From Cyclobacterium jeungdonense (GTDB lineage Bacteria > Bacteroidota > Bacteroidia > Cytophagales > Cyclobacteriaceae), in the NCBI RefSeq assembly GCF_010994275.1, contig NZ_WMCD01000009.1, forward strand, positions 124,001 through 188,000: a stretch of DNA of 64,000 nt, read 5' to 3'. Shown piece after piece: positions 9,702-18,991 of this stretch. Numbering within the stretch: position 1 is the first letter of the stretch; each line of letters begins with the position of its first letter. The translations under genes and the position numbers were made by a program. The notes under the pieces are model-generated. The model saw only the letters and a list, made by a program, of their open reading frames with translations, was not told where the DNA came from and made no database searches.

Positions 9702-11122
9702 ATCTAGAAAAATCGTTAGATACAATACCCATTTTTCGACAAGTAGGAGCGGTAGCAGACCAAATGGAAATGGAAACCTACCTGGTGGGCGGCTATGTCC
9801 GGGATTTATTATTAAACCGGCCTAGTAAGGACATCGATTTTGTGTGTATTGGGGATGGTATTCGGCTTGCCAGAGCAGTATCTGAGTCGCTGGAAGAAAA
9901 AGCTCCGGTCAGTGTTTTTAAAAATTTCGGTACTGCCATGATAAAAGTGGGGGATTGGGAAGTGGAATTTGTCGGAGCCAGAAAGGAATCTTACCAAAGC
10001 CATTCCAGAAAACCACAGGTGGAGTCAGGAAGTCTTCAGGAAGACCAGGAACGCAGGGATTTTACGATCAATACCTTGGGTATTGCTGTCAATCAGGGAA
10101 ATTTTGGGGAATTGGTGGATCCTTTTGACGGTGTAAAAGACCTGAAACGAAAAATCATTCGTACACCTTCCGACCCGGACATAACCTTTTCTGACGACCC
10201 ACTTCGAATGATGCGGGCCATTCGGTTTGCCTCCCAGCTTAAGTTTGACATTGCCCCGGATACCTTCGACGGAATCATTTCGAACGCCAGCCGGCTTTCC
10301 ATTATCTCCGGTGAGCGGATCATTGATGAGCTGAACAAGATCATTATGACAGATAAGCCCTCGTATGGGTTTAAGTTGCTTTTTGTAAGCGGATTGCTTG
10401 CGGAATTTTTTCCGGAGATGGTCGCTTTACAGGGAGTGGATTCGGTAGGGGATAAATCGCACAAGGACAATTTTTACCATACCTTGCAGGTGCTGGACAA
10501 TGTGGCAGCCCGGACAGACTCCCTTTGGTTGCGCTGGGCGGCTATTATGCATGATATTGCCAAACCGGCCACCAAGCGGTTCAACCAAAAAGTAGGCTGG
10601 ACTTTTCATGGACACGAGGACAAAGGAGCCCGCATGACGCCTGGGATTTTTCGAAGATTGAAACTTCCCATGGACGAAAGAATGAAATATGTCCAGAAGT
10701 TGGTGAAATTACACCTTCGGCCGATCGCGCTGGTAAACGACAAAGTAACGGATGCAGCACTTCGCAGGCTGCTGTTTGAAGCTGGAGACGATATTGAAGA
10801 TCTGATGCAACTTTGCCGGGCAGATGTAACCTCAAAAAATGATCATAAAGTCAAACGTTTTTTGGCTAATTTCGATAAAGTAGACAAGAAATTACAAGAG
10901 GTAGAAGCCAAAGACCAATTAAGAAATTTTCAACCTCCTGTATCCGGAGATGAAATCATGGCTATATTTGATCTCAAACCTTCCCGGGTGGTGGGAGATC
11001 TCAAAGAGGAAATCAAGGAAGCCATTTTGGAGGGACAAATTCAAAACAATAAATCAGAAGCTTTGGAGTTAATGTACCGATTAGCTGCAAAAAAAGGAAT
11101 TGAGAAAAAAACAAACTATTGA
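9698..11122 (+). CDS. cca: CCA-adding-type tRNA nucleotidyltransferase with HD domain
   Basis: The 474-residue protein has a poly(A) polymerase/CCA-adding head domain with LVGGYVRDLLLN and the metal-binding DIDF pair (about residues 28-50), the RRDFTINTLG motif, a neck region with DDPLRMMRAIRFASQL, and a C-terminal HD phosphohydrolase-like domain (IMHDIAKPATKRF). This layout is usual for Bacteroidota Cca enzymes, which repair the CCA end of tRNAs. Start overlaps the preceding stop by four bases. A pure poly(A) polymerase role cannot be excluded by eye. Confidence 0.92.
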   Translation: MNLEKSLDTIPIFRQVGAVADQMEMETYLVGGYVRDLLLNRPSKDIDFVCIGDGIRLARAVSESLEEKAPVSVFKNFGTAMIKVGDWEVEFVGARKESYQSHSRKPQVESGSLQEDQERRDFTINTLGIAVNQGNFGELVDPFDGVKDLKRKIIRTPSDPDITFSDDPLRMMRAIRFASQLKFDIAPDTFDGIISNASRLSIISGERIIDELNKIIMTDKPSYGFKLLFVSGLLAEFFPEMVALQGVDSVGDKSHKDNFYHTLQVLDNVAARTDSLWLRWAAIMHDIAKPATKRFNQKVGWTFHGHEDKGARMTPGIFRRLKLPMDERMKYVQKLVKLHLRPIALVNDKVTDAALRRLLFEAGDDIEDLMQLCRADVTSKNDHKVKRFLANFDKVDKKLQEVEAKDQLRNFQPPVSGDEIMAIFDLKPSRVVGDLKEEIKEAILEGQIQNNKSEALELMYRLAAKKGIEKKTNY

Positions 11123-11124
11123 CG

Positions 11125-11850
11125 ATGAACATGAAATATGCTGTATTGATTATGTTGCTGTGCTTCAGTGCACTTGGGGTACTGAAGGCGCAGGAAAATG
11201 CCAGTCCCGATTCCACCATTTCAGCTGTTCCAAACAGCAATAGGGCCCAAAATGAGGTAGATAACCGCATTTACTCCCTGGCCATGAGGTATAATGACGT
11301 ATCCGTGGCTAAAATTAAGTTATACGAGCTAATGGAACGAAACCCGCGAAACCTTTCCTATGCCGAGACACTGGCTTCTTTGTATTTTGAGATGGAACAG
11401 TATGGTTCTGCTGCCCTGGTGTCGTTGGATATTCTGGAAAGAAATGATAAAAGTCTTACAGGCCTTGAAGTAGCCGCCTTTTCGCTGGAGCAGCTTGGCG
11501 CATTGGAACGCGCATTGCCTCATTTTGAGTCCTTACATTTACTTTCGGGGGATCTTTTCAGCTTGTACAAAACCGGATACTTACAGTATACGCTAAAGAA
11601 GTATGAAGAAGCGCTGAATTCGGTTAACATGCTGATAAAGGATAATAAATCAACCGAGCAAAAGCTGAACTTCCCAACTGGAGAAAATAACATGCAGGAA
11701 GTCAGCATGGCGGCAGCAGCTCAAAATCTTAAAGGATTGATTTACAAAGACCAGGGAAGTACTGAGGAAGCAAGAGCCGCTTTTGAAGAAGCCCTTGTCC
11801 TCAGCCCTGAATTTCAGTTGGCGAAAGAAAATCTGGGAGAATTGCAATAG
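11125..11850 (+). CDS. Exported TPR-repeat protein
   Basis: The 241-residue protein has a signal peptide (YAVLIMLLCFSALGVLKA, cut before QEN) followed by several tetratricopeptide-like repeats, for example NLSYAETLASLYFEMEQYG and AAQNLKGLIYKDQGSTEEAR. TPRs mediate protein contacts, so a periplasmic scaffold or envelope assembly role is likely but not shown. The ATG at 11125 is preferred over a TTG at 11119 that overlaps the cca stop. A strong terminator follows, so this is the last gene of the long met-cca unit. Confidence 0.85.
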   Translation: MNMKYAVLIMLLCFSALGVLKAQENASPDSTISAVPNSNRAQNEVDNRIYSLAMRYNDVSVAKIKLYELMERNPRNLSYAETLASLYFEMEQYGSAALVSLDILERNDKSLTGLEVAAFSLEQLGALERALPHFESLHLLSGDLFSLYKTGYLQYTLKKYEEALNSVNMLIKDNKSTEQKLNFPTGENNMQEVSMAAAAQNLKGLIYKDQGSTEEARAAFEEALVLSPEFQLAKENLGELQ

Positions 11851-11868
11851 CCATTATTCTTTTTTACG

Positions 11869-11911
11869 CAGAGGCCTACCCTTTCGATAAAGGGCAGGCC
11901 TCTGTTTTTTT
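11869..11911 (+). terminator. Intrinsic terminator after the met-cca-TPR unit
   Basis: A long GC-rich stem (CAGAGGCCT and CCCTTT pairing with AAAGGG and AGGCCTCTG around a CGAT loop, with one A/C mismatch) is followed by a run of seven T. The hairpin also covers the 3' codons of the minus-strand reading frame described next. Confidence 0.93.
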
Positions 11912-12154
11912 AGGGCACTCCTTTTGGTTTTTATTCTCCTCTTCGTTTTCATTAAAAAGCACTTTCATATCCTTGTTTTTCAAGTGATGAAATAGCAGGC
12001 CAGCCGCAATCATCCACATCCCCGGACCTATTTTTTCTTAATGCCGGATGAGATTCGTATGTGGATCTTTAAAAAAAATGATCAAATGCAGGATAAAATA
12101 GACCCCTGCGCAGATCAGAAAAACATATTTCATTACGTTCAATAGATTTTTCAT
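11876..12154 (-). pseudogene. Small two-helix membrane protein interrupted by one in-frame TAA
   Basis: Reading the minus strand from ATG 12154 gives 38 residues with one strong hydrophobic helix (MKYVFLICAGVYFILHLIIF), then TAA at 12040-12038. The same frame then stays open for another 53 codons with a second helix (GPGMWMIAAGLLFHHLKNK) and a charged tail, ending at TAG 11878-11876. Both halves look like one 92-residue inner-membrane protein. The stop may be a nonsense mutation, an assembly error, or the first 38 residues may be a genuine small protein. The family is not recognised. Confidence 0.5.
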
Positions 12155-12281
12155 GGTTTCTTGTTATTCTGATTAATTGATGAGGCAAAGGTATCCGTAT
12201 TTTATACCCCTTGAATTGACCTATGTTAAGTAAATACTTATCTTGAGGAGGAAATTAGAGGTAAAAAATTTTCTCGCAGGT

Positions 12282-12905
12282 ATGTCCTTACCACAACCGT
12301 CTCTTTCCGCTGAGGAATACAAGCAGCACCTTCAAACTGCCAGGGAGTTATTACATGCCTATTTACCGATGAGCGATGAGCAATGGGAGGTATTTAACCA
12401 AGGATTTAAACATCAAAAATACAAAAAGGACAATTTCATTTTAAATGAAGGCGATACCGAAAAGTACCTCTCGATCGTGCTTATTGGCAGCACCCGGCAC
12501 TATTTGATGGTCAAAGGGGAAGAAAGGTCTTTTGATTTTTCTTTTCAGCATGAGTTTAGCTGTTCCTATTCCAGTTTTATTCAGCAAGAACCTTCGCAGT
12601 TTTGCGTCCAAGCAATGGAGGAAAGTGTTTTAGCATCTTTACCCTATCGGTTTTTACGGCAATCGTACAAGCAATATCCCGAGAGCAATTATTTTGGAAG
12701 GACGGCAGTAGAGCAATATTACTTGTGGAGAGAAAAAAGGGAGATTTCGCTGATGGTAGATTCTGCCCGGGAGCAGTATATTAAACTGCTTGAAAAATAC
12801 CCAATCTATCTGGAACAAGTCCCTTTGAAATATTTGGCATCTTACCTAATTATGCAACCGGAATCCCTTAGCAGGATTAGGAAAAAACTCTTGGAAGCGT
12901 CCTGA
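12282..12905 (+). CDS. Crp/Fnr-family transcriptional regulator
   Basis: The 207-residue protein has an N-terminal cyclic-nucleotide-binding-like beta barrel (about residues 35-125: KYKKDNFILNEGDTEKYLSIVLIG) and a short C-terminal helix-turn-helix (LKYLASYLIMQPESLSRIRKKL). This form is common in Bacteroidota, where the ligand is usually unknown and the cAMP-binding residues are not conserved. The ATG at 12282 is preferred to the upstream TTG at 12243. The likely target is the DUF4256 gene 24 bp downstream, but no operator is visible. Confidence 0.88.
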   Translation: MSLPQPSLSAEEYKQHLQTARELLHAYLPMSDEQWEVFNQGFKHQKYKKDNFILNEGDTEKYLSIVLIGSTRHYLMVKGEERSFDFSFQHEFSCSYSSFIQQEPSQFCVQAMEESVLASLPYRFLRQSYKQYPESNYFGRTAVEQYYLWREKREISLMVDSAREQYIKLLEKYPIYLEQVPLKYLASYLIMQPESLSRIRKKLLEAS

Positions 12906-12929
12906 AAGCTCAATCAATTCACAATAAGC

Positions 12930-13505
12930 ATGCATACCCAACCTAAAGATTTTAAAGACTGGTACTCCAATCAGGGAGAGGCCTTGCTAAGCGTATTAAA
13001 GCATCGGTTTGATGAGCACATGTTTCGGCACCAAGGCCATTCCTGGCCCACGATTCAAAAAAGGTTGGAAGATCAGCCGGAAAAGCTTTGGTCCCTCCAA
13101 CAAATGGAAGATACGGGAGGCGAACCAGATATGGTAGGCCTGGATTCAGAAACCGGTGAAATCCTCTTTTTTGATTGTTCACCCGAAAGCCCCAAAGGGC
13201 GCCGAAGTGTTTGTTACGATCGGGAAGGGCTAGAGTCCAGGAAATCCTATCCCCCGGAAAACAGTGCGCAGGATATGGCCCAGGCCATGGGCGTTTCCCT
13301 ACTGACAGAAGCCCAATACCGGTACCTCCAGCAGTTTGGGCCGCTGGATGCCAAAACATCCAGTTGGTTGGATACACAGCAATCCGTCCGAAAACTTGGC
13401 GGCGCGTTATTTGGAGACTACCGCTACGGCAGGGTGTTTATTTATCACAACGGGGCGCAGTCTTACTATTCCGCACGGGGCTTCCGGGCTGCTCTTTTGG
13501 TTTGA
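12930..13505 (+). CDS. DUF4256 family protein
   Basis: The 191-residue cytosolic protein fits DUF4256: a start that reads LLSVLKHRFDEHMFRHQGHSW, the core EPDMVGLDSETGEILFFDCS, SPKGRRSVCYDREGLESRK and a C-terminal RYGRVFIYHNGAQSYYSARGFR. The function is not known for the family. It follows the Crp-like regulator closely and probably shares its transcript. Confidence 0.85.
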   Translation: MHTQPKDFKDWYSNQGEALLSVLKHRFDEHMFRHQGHSWPTIQKRLEDQPEKLWSLQQMEDTGGEPDMVGLDSETGEILFFDCSPESPKGRRSVCYDREGLESRKSYPPENSAQDMAQAMGVSLLTEAQYRYLQQFGPLDAKTSSWLDTQQSVRKLGGALFGDYRYGRVFIYHNGAQSYYSARGFRAALLV

Positions 13506-13904
13506 ATCAGGACAGGGTTTGATCCGGTCAAAGAGCTTCACCCTGTGTTTTGGTATTGCGCCCTTACAGGACTTTGGAAACGAAAGTTAAATTTCGGGTA
13601 GGACTAGCAATGAATGAAAATTAAAGTTGTAACTTTTTTCAGAAGGGATCACTTTTTCATTCCTCCAAGGAAATGGTGTAACCTCCCAGCAATGGGTGTA
13701 GCCCATCGGAAAAGAGGTCTACCAGAGCTTAACATCACCTTAGATCCATCGGGGGCCGGGTAAAGATTTTATTTTGTACTTTTAATATAATTCGGTCAGA
13801 AAAGGAAGGGTAGGTCTCCGGAAGGACCTCTCGGCTCCAAGCTGAATCCGGTTATCCAGTATGGTGTTTTAATTAAAATATTCAATCTAAAAAAGGATTC
13901 ACCC
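13506..13904. other. Intergenic stretch, no gene seen
   Basis: No supported reading frame in either strand. It holds an AT-rich segment near 13765-13795 (TTTTGTACTTTTAATATAAT) that could serve as a promoter for the next gene, and a small hairpin AGGTC...GACCT around 13811-13828. Neither is convincing alone. Confidence 0.4.
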
Positions 13905-14684
13905 ATGGAATATGAGGAAAGAATAGCAAGCTCCTTTTATGATTCATTTTACAAAAAAAAATGGAACGGAAGCAGCAGTTTAGTAAGACAACTTTCCATC
14001 GATCAGGCCTATCATGTGCAAGATTTAGTTACAAAAAAAAGAATAGCATCAGGAGAAAAGGCATTAGGGTTCAAAGTGGGCTGTACCAGTGCAGCGATAA
14101 GGAAACAGTTTGGTTTAACCGAACCCATTCATGGGAAGTTGTTTTGCCCTCATATCACTGAAAATCAGGCAATATTCGACTTCAGTAATTACATGAATTG
14201 TGCCATAGAACCGGAGATGGTTTTAAAAATAGGTAAAGACCTCCAGGGTATAAATCTAACAAACATAGAACTCATCGAAGCAATAGCATATGTGAGTCCA
14301 GGAATAGAAATTCATGAATTTAACTTTTGGATTATGCCACCTACTATACAAGAGCTAATTTGTTCTGGCGGAATCCATACGGGGCTGATTATCGGGAGTC
14401 AAAAGACAGCTCCTCACGATTTAAGCTTTAACGAAGAGGAGTTTAGGGTTTATAAAAACAAAGAATTAGTAGTGTCTGACCCTGCACGAGAAATTATGGG
14501 TGGACCTCTAAATTCACTGAAATGGTTGGTTAATTCGTTAACTGAAAGAGGAATGCATTTAGAAAAAGGAAGTTTCGTTATTCCGGGCTCACCGGTTGAA
14601 TTGATCAACATAGAACAAAATTCAGAGGTAACCATAGAAATCGATAAGGTGGGAAGTCTATCCACCTATTTTAAGAAAAATTAA
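13905..14684 (+). CDS. 2-keto-4-pentenoate hydratase-like protein (FAH superfamily)
   Basis: The 259-residue protein matches the MhpD/XylJ type of the fumarylacetoacetate hydrolase superfamily: GFKVGCTS near residue 52, the metal-binding EPEM, SPGIEIHEF and an SPVELI stretch near the C-terminus. Members hydrate 2-hydroxypenta-2,4-dienoate in meta-cleavage pathways or decarboxylate related keto acids. No other aromatic-degradation gene is adjacent, so the substrate is uncertain. It stands alone between two long non-coding stretches and is more AT-rich than the genes from 15.6 kb onward. Confidence 0.85.
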   Translation: MEYEERIASSFYDSFYKKKWNGSSSLVRQLSIDQAYHVQDLVTKKRIASGEKALGFKVGCTSAAIRKQFGLTEPIHGKLFCPHITENQAIFDFSNYMNCAIEPEMVLKIGKDLQGINLTNIELIEAIAYVSPGIEIHEFNFWIMPPTIQELICSGGIHTGLIIGSQKTAPHDLSFNEEEFRVYKNKELVVSDPAREIMGGPLNSLKWLVNSLTERGMHLEKGSFVIPGSPVELINIEQNSEVTIEIDKVGSLSTYFKKN

Positions 14685-14835
14685 AAATAGACACTACAGA
14701 TTTCATCAGGGTAATGCGGGATCAATGGCAAAAATGGGGCTTCCGTTTTCGTACGTATTTTACGGCAGGGCGGTAGGGAATGGATTCTAATAACACACCA
14801 CGCCTGTATTAAGCATCTCATGGTAAAAGAATGAC

Positions 14836-14978
14836 ATGAAATCGAGCATGTCGCAAGCGACACACGGAGGGATGATTATAAAGCATGGGAGATTCTCCCG
14901 ATTAAAGATCGGGACAGGCTATCCCGACCTTTGGTGCGGGACAGGTTATGACAAATAAAAGAAAATTATAAACAGATG
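14836..14978 (+). repeat. Dispersed leader repeat, copy 1 (with inserted palindromes)
   Basis: The stretch starting ATGAAATCGAGCAT and ending AAAAGAAAATTATAAACAG plus the ATG of the next gene is closely repeated at 37425-37518. This copy carries about 50 extra bases (about 14893-14950) with three TCCCGA/TCGGGA arms that can form alternative hairpins, typical of extragenic palindromic elements. Both copies end exactly at the start codon of an unrelated gene. Confidence 0.75.
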
Positions 14979-15347
14979 AAACGTATCATCTATATTTCAG
15001 GAATTCTAGGTGGATTATTATTGATAATTGGTCTAATTGGAATGATTGTCCCTTTTCCATTTAACGGTTTATGGCTACTGGCAGGAGTAATACTGTTAGT
15101 ACTGATATGTATTCCTCTAATGATGGTAGACAGGTACCGGTATAATAAGAAAATAGACCATATTATAAAAAAATGTAAAGGTCAACCCTCAAAAATTGAA
15201 CGCCTATCGACTGAAAAATCAAAGGTCAAACGATGGAGTATGAACAATTCCCCCTTTAGAGAAAGGAAATCCGGTCTTACCTGGGGCGGCGGTAATGTAA
15301 AAGGTGCGAACGCAACCAGAGGAAACAGAAGAAAATTTTTAATATAA
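14976..15347 (+). CDS. Small membrane protein, unknown function
   Basis: The 123-residue product has two adjacent hydrophobic helices (about 4-27 and 30-50: ISGILGGLLLIIGLIGMIV and GLWLLAGVILLVLICIPLMM) followed by a basic, glycine- and asparagine-containing tail (GLTWGGGNVKGANATRGNRRK). No family is recognised. Its leader and start codon lie in a repeated element shared with the M19 dipeptidase gene at 37516, which may put both under similar control or may simply reflect an insertion. Confidence 0.6.
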   Translation: MKRIIYISGILGGLLLIIGLIGMIVPFPFNGLWLLAGVILLVLICIPLMMVDRYRYNKKIDHIIKKCKGQPSKIERLSTEKSKVKRWSMNNSPFRERKSGLTWGGGNVKGANATRGNRRKFLI

Positions 15348-15664
15348 ACAGACTGGCCTCAATGACCAAAAATTAGTCTTTTGATTCAGGTATTACGCAG
15401 AAAAATCACGATGTATCACACACCCCATTTACGGATATATGGCGGCATGGCTGGCAAAGAAAAGTGCGCCAAGCCGGCCTAATTTATTCAAAATGATCCA
15501 AACGACACGATTACCACGTGTAAGCGGCATTCGAACGACCGCTTAAAACGGACGAGGTTTACGCCAACCCGGCCAGATCTCCGCCTTTTCAAAAAAAATC
15601 AATAACTTACGACACTTATTTACTACTTTCCACCGTACGCCTGCCGGTGCAGCGAAACCGAACG
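15348..15664. other. Intergenic stretch, no gene seen
   Basis: No supported coding frame, clear promoter or terminator was recognised. Base composition shifts here from the AT-richer genes upstream to the GC-richer block from 15.65 kb. Confidence 0.35.
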
Positions 15665-17452
15665 ATGACCCATCCAAAATCCATTGCTGTGTTGCCTTTT
15701 GTCAACATGAGCCCCGGAAAAGAGAACGACTATCTTTGCGACGGTATTACGGAAGAAATCATCCATGCACTGGCTAAAATCGAACAGCTGAAAGTGACCT
15801 CGAGGACTTCTAGTTTCTTCTTTAAAGGACAAAACCGGCCGCTGGCAGAAATAGGCCGGGAATTGGATGTGGCCAACCTACTCGAAGGAAGTCTACGGGT
15901 GAGCGGAGACCGCTTGCGCATCACCGCTCAGTTGATACAGGTGTCGGACGATTCCCATTTCTGGTCCGAAAGCTGGGACAGAAAGATGGAAGACATTTTT
16001 GCCATACAAGATGAAATCAGCCTTCGTATCGCCGACAAATTGCGAGAATACCTGGGCCACCTGGAGATTGCCGATCAGCTGGTGCAGGCACCTACCGGCA
16101 AGGTGGAGGCCTACCGACATTACTTGCAGGGGAAATCATTTTTTAACAAGTGGAATCCCGAAGACGTACATCAGGCCATTGGCCATTTTGAAAAGGCGCT
16201 TCAGTCCGATCCGGACCTGATTGATGCGCACACCGGACTGGCCGACGCGTACAGTTTTTTGGCAGTAGCCGGCTTTGCTCCACGTGATCTGGCCTGGAAC
16301 AAAGCGATCGAATCCATGCAGCGAGCCAAAGCCCTTGACCCCGATCACGCACCACTTAACTACCTGCTAGCCAATCAGGCTTTTTTTACCGAAGCCAATT
16401 TTGGCGAAGCCATGCGGTTTGGCCAGCAAGCCCTTGCCAGTAAACCTGCCTATGCCGAAGGCCATCAATTTCTGGCGTTTCTTTTTATGCTTAGGGACGA
16501 TATGAAAAAGGCAGGGGAACATTTGGGTTACGCCCGATCCATTGATCCGCTAAATCCGGAAACGAAATTTTATCAGGCGTACTTTCTGTACCGCTCTCAA
16601 TCTTTCGATCAGGCGGAGGTTTTGCTCCTGGAATTATTGGAAGCCAATGCCAAAAACCTGCCGGCCCGGATTACCTTGATCTATGCGCTGCTTAAAAAGG
16701 AAGCATTTGATCGGGCAGAAAGGCTGATTTTCGGCAGTCCCCAGGAGGGCGTCATGCCGGATGAAAAGTTGGGCCTGGCCTGTCTGCTTCGGGTCATGCA
16801 GGGCAAGGTCGAGGAGTATCGGGGGTTGTTGGCCGAGTTGGAAGCAAATGCTTCCGGGGATACATCTTTTCAGGCGCATGCCTACTTGTTTTTGGTTTAT
16901 GGAGTGCTGAACGAAGCCAAAAAGGCCTTTTCCGTCCTGGAAAAACTGTTTCAGAATCGATCTTCCATACTCTTTCTGGCCTTTGGTGATCCACTTGCAG
17001 CTCCGCTTCGGCACAACCCCGAATTTTCGGGCTACCAGGAGCGGGTTTTTGCCCTACCGAACCCTCCGGTCAGGCCCGTTAAGCGGAACAGTGCCGAGCT
17101 AAGCGAAGCCGACGCAACCGACTACCTTCAGGTATTGGAGCGCTTTATGGAAACAGAGAGCCCCTTTCTTGATCCTTCCCTTTCCCTTCGGTCCCTTGCC
17201 AACCAACTGGAAATGCACCCCAACCAGCTGTCCTGGCTACTGAATGAAAAGCTGGGCAAAAACTTCAACGCATACATCAACGGCTTCCGCGTGGCGCATT
17301 TTAAAAAATTGCTAACAGACTCCGGAAATGCAAGTATTTCGTTGATTGGACTGGCTTACGAGAGTGGTTTCAATTCCAAAACCGTTTTCAATACCGTATT
17401 CAAGAAAGAGACCGGTCTGACCCCCAAAGAATTTCAGAAAAACAGGCATTAA
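15665..17452 (+). CDS. TolB-like/TPR protein with C-terminal AraC-type DNA-binding domain
   Basis: The 595-residue protein combines three parts: a TolB-like N-terminal domain as found in adenylate-cyclase-type regulators (SIAVLPFVNMSPGKENDYLC, then GDRLRITAQLIQ; about 5-140), a TPR region (about 150-440) and an AraC-family double helix-turn-helix over the last 105 residues (SLRSLANQLEMHPNQLSWLL and GLAYESGFNSKTVFNTVFKK). No transmembrane helix is evident. It probably senses a protein or small ligand and controls nearby genes; the oxidoreductase-to-DUF4386 run begins about 108 bp downstream. ATG 15665 preferred to an upstream GTG at 15647. Confidence 0.9.
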   Translation: MTHPKSIAVLPFVNMSPGKENDYLCDGITEEIIHALAKIEQLKVTSRTSSFFFKGQNRPLAEIGRELDVANLLEGSLRVSGDRLRITAQLIQVSDDSHFWSESWDRKMEDIFAIQDEISLRIADKLREYLGHLEIADQLVQAPTGKVEAYRHYLQGKSFFNKWNPEDVHQAIGHFEKALQSDPDLIDAHTGLADAYSFLAVAGFAPRDLAWNKAIESMQRAKALDPDHAPLNYLLANQAFFTEANFGEAMRFGQQALASKPAYAEGHQFLAFLFMLRDDMKKAGEHLGYARSIDPLNPETKFYQAYFLYRSQSFDQAEVLLLELLEANAKNLPARITLIYALLKKEAFDRAERLIFGSPQEGVMPDEKLGLACLLRVMQGKVEEYRGLLAELEANASGDTSFQAHAYLFLVYGVLNEAKKAFSVLEKLFQNRSSILFLAFGDPLAAPLRHNPEFSGYQERVFALPNPPVRPVKRNSAELSEADATDYLQVLERFMETESPFLDPSLSLRSLANQLEMHPNQLSWLLNEKLGKNFNAYINGFRVAHFKKLLTDSGNASISLIGLAYESGFNSKTVFNTVFKKETGLTPKEFQKNRH

Positions 17453-17559
17453 TCCGGTTAATTGGTTCCGGATTATAATTCCGCACCCCTTTTTTCTTTT
17501 CCCGAACCCTTGTCAAGCTTCCCTGGCGCAACTTTGTTCCGAATCAACAAGGTAATGTC

Positions 17560-18600
17560 ATGAACAACGAAAAAATGGAAGCCATCCGGGCGACGGGATA
17601 CGGCCCCGCATCAGTTCTGAAGTTGCACCAGGTTAGCAAGCCCAAGCCTGCCCCGGATGAAGTTTTGGTGAAAGTGATCACCTCCTCGGCTACTACAGCC
17701 GACGCCATGATGCGAAGCGGGAAGCCCTGGTTGGCACGTCTTTTTCTGGGGATTCGCAAGCCAAAAAATCCCATACCAGGAACCGGATTTGCAGGATACG
17801 TAGCGGAAATCGGAAGCAAGGTGCGGCACTTCCAGGTTGGGGACCGGGTCTTTGGTGAGACCACACTTGGATTTGGTGCCAATGCTGAATACCTGACCCT
17901 AAAGGCCAGCGGCATCTTACTGCCCCTACCGGAAACGCTGGGATTTTCCGAGGCAGCCACCTTCTGCGACGGGCACCTGACGGCCTATAATTACCTGAAG
18001 CGTCTCGGTCAGGTAAAGCCGGGAGATCAGGTATTGATCAATGGAGCCTCCGGAAGTCTCGGTACGGCTGCCGTTCAGATTGCCATGCACCTGGGTGCCG
18101 AGGTGACCGCCGTATGCAGCGGCAAAAATGCAGGCTTGGTGAAATCCCTCGGAGCCAGCCATGTGGTGGACTACACCAAAGAGGATTTTACCCAGAGTGA
18201 AAGCAGGTACGACCTTATCTTTGATACCCTGGGCAAAAGGTCTTTCGCTGCCTGCAAGCGAGTATTGACAAAACACGGCAGGTACTACTCTCCAGTATTG
18301 AAAATTTCCCTACTGGTGCAGATGCTGTATACCCGCTATTTTTCTTCCCGGAAAGCGGTATTCGAAGCAACGGGTATGCTTTCCGACGAACAACTCCGTA
18401 GCCTTTTGGCTCAGGTGCTGGAGCTCCAGCAGGCCGGCAAGCTCCGGACCGTGCTGGACCGGCAGTATCCGCTGGCCAGACTTTCCGAAGCACACCAATA
18501 CATCGACTCCGGCCACAAAAAAGGAAACCTGGTAATTATTAACTCGGATGACTTTACATCCTTTCAATCCATATCAATTCTTAAACAACAAACAACATGA
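17560..18600 (+). CDS. Zinc-independent MDR-family NAD(P)-dependent oxidoreductase
   Basis: The 346-residue protein is a medium-chain dehydrogenase/reductase of the quinone-oxidoreductase type. It has GTGFAGYVAEIGSKV in the N-terminal catalytic fold, GDRVFG, and the nucleotide-binding motif LINGASGSLGTAAVQIA around residue 160. Zinc ligands of classical alcohol dehydrogenases are absent. It lies downstream of the TolB/AraC regulator and its stop overlaps the next start (ATGA), so it is first in a small operon with a lipoprotein and two DUF4386 genes. Substrate unknown. Confidence 0.9.
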   Translation: MNNEKMEAIRATGYGPASVLKLHQVSKPKPAPDEVLVKVITSSATTADAMMRSGKPWLARLFLGIRKPKNPIPGTGFAGYVAEIGSKVRHFQVGDRVFGETTLGFGANAEYLTLKASGILLPLPETLGFSEAATFCDGHLTAYNYLKRLGQVKPGDQVLINGASGSLGTAAVQIAMHLGAEVTAVCSGKNAGLVKSLGASHVVDYTKEDFTQSESRYDLIFDTLGKRSFAACKRVLTKHGRYYSPVLKISLLVQMLYTRYFSSRKAVFEATGMLSDEQLRSLLAQVLELQQAGKLRTVLDRQYPLARLSEAHQYIDSGHKKGNLVIINSDDFTSFQSISILKQQTT

Positions 18601-18968
18601 AAAACGTACGAAATGCAGTTATTGCCCTGACTTTAGTTGTCGGGCTGGGATCTTGTGGGGTCAATCAGGCCTGGATTTTAAACCAAAATCAAAACAGCAC
18701 CGAAGTACACCTGGGAAGCAAAAATTTTGAGGTACTGGGACAGGTAAAAGGATCGGCATCGGTCGACTACGTACTGATTTTCGGCGGGACGAACAGAAAA
18801 AGTCTCTATAACGAAGCCTACGCGGCCATGATCCGGGAGGCCGATTTAACTTCCGGTAGCCGCACCCTTACCAATATCCTTACCGAAGAACATGTGGGTG
18901 GAGTCCCTCCTTTTTATTACAAGCGGACCTTGACAGTCAGCGGAACGGTGGTGGAATTCACCCGATAA
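18597..18968 (+). CDS. Small lipoprotein, unknown function (possibly DUF6567-like)
   Basis: The 123-residue product has a lipoprotein signal (ALTLVVGLGSC, Cys22 as lipidation site). The mature part contains FEVLGQVKGSASVDYVLIFGG, AYAAMIREADLTSGSRTLTN and TVSGTVVEFTR, a pattern I have seen in short Bacteroidota lipoproteins grouped as DUF6567; that family assignment is tentative. Start overlaps the preceding stop by four bases. Confidence 0.75.
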   Translation: MKNVRNAVIALTLVVGLGSCGVNQAWILNQNQNSTEVHLGSKNFEVLGQVKGSASVDYVLIFGGTNRKSLYNEAYAAMIREADLTSGSRTLTNILTEEHVGGVPPFYYKRTLTVSGTVVEFTR

Positions 18969-18991
18969 ATTGTTTTTGAACGTATTTGGTG

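Noticed and set aside
13175..13590. Overlapping plus-strand frames inside and after the DUF4256 gene
   Set aside because: They are out-of-frame shadows of the real gene with atypical composition.
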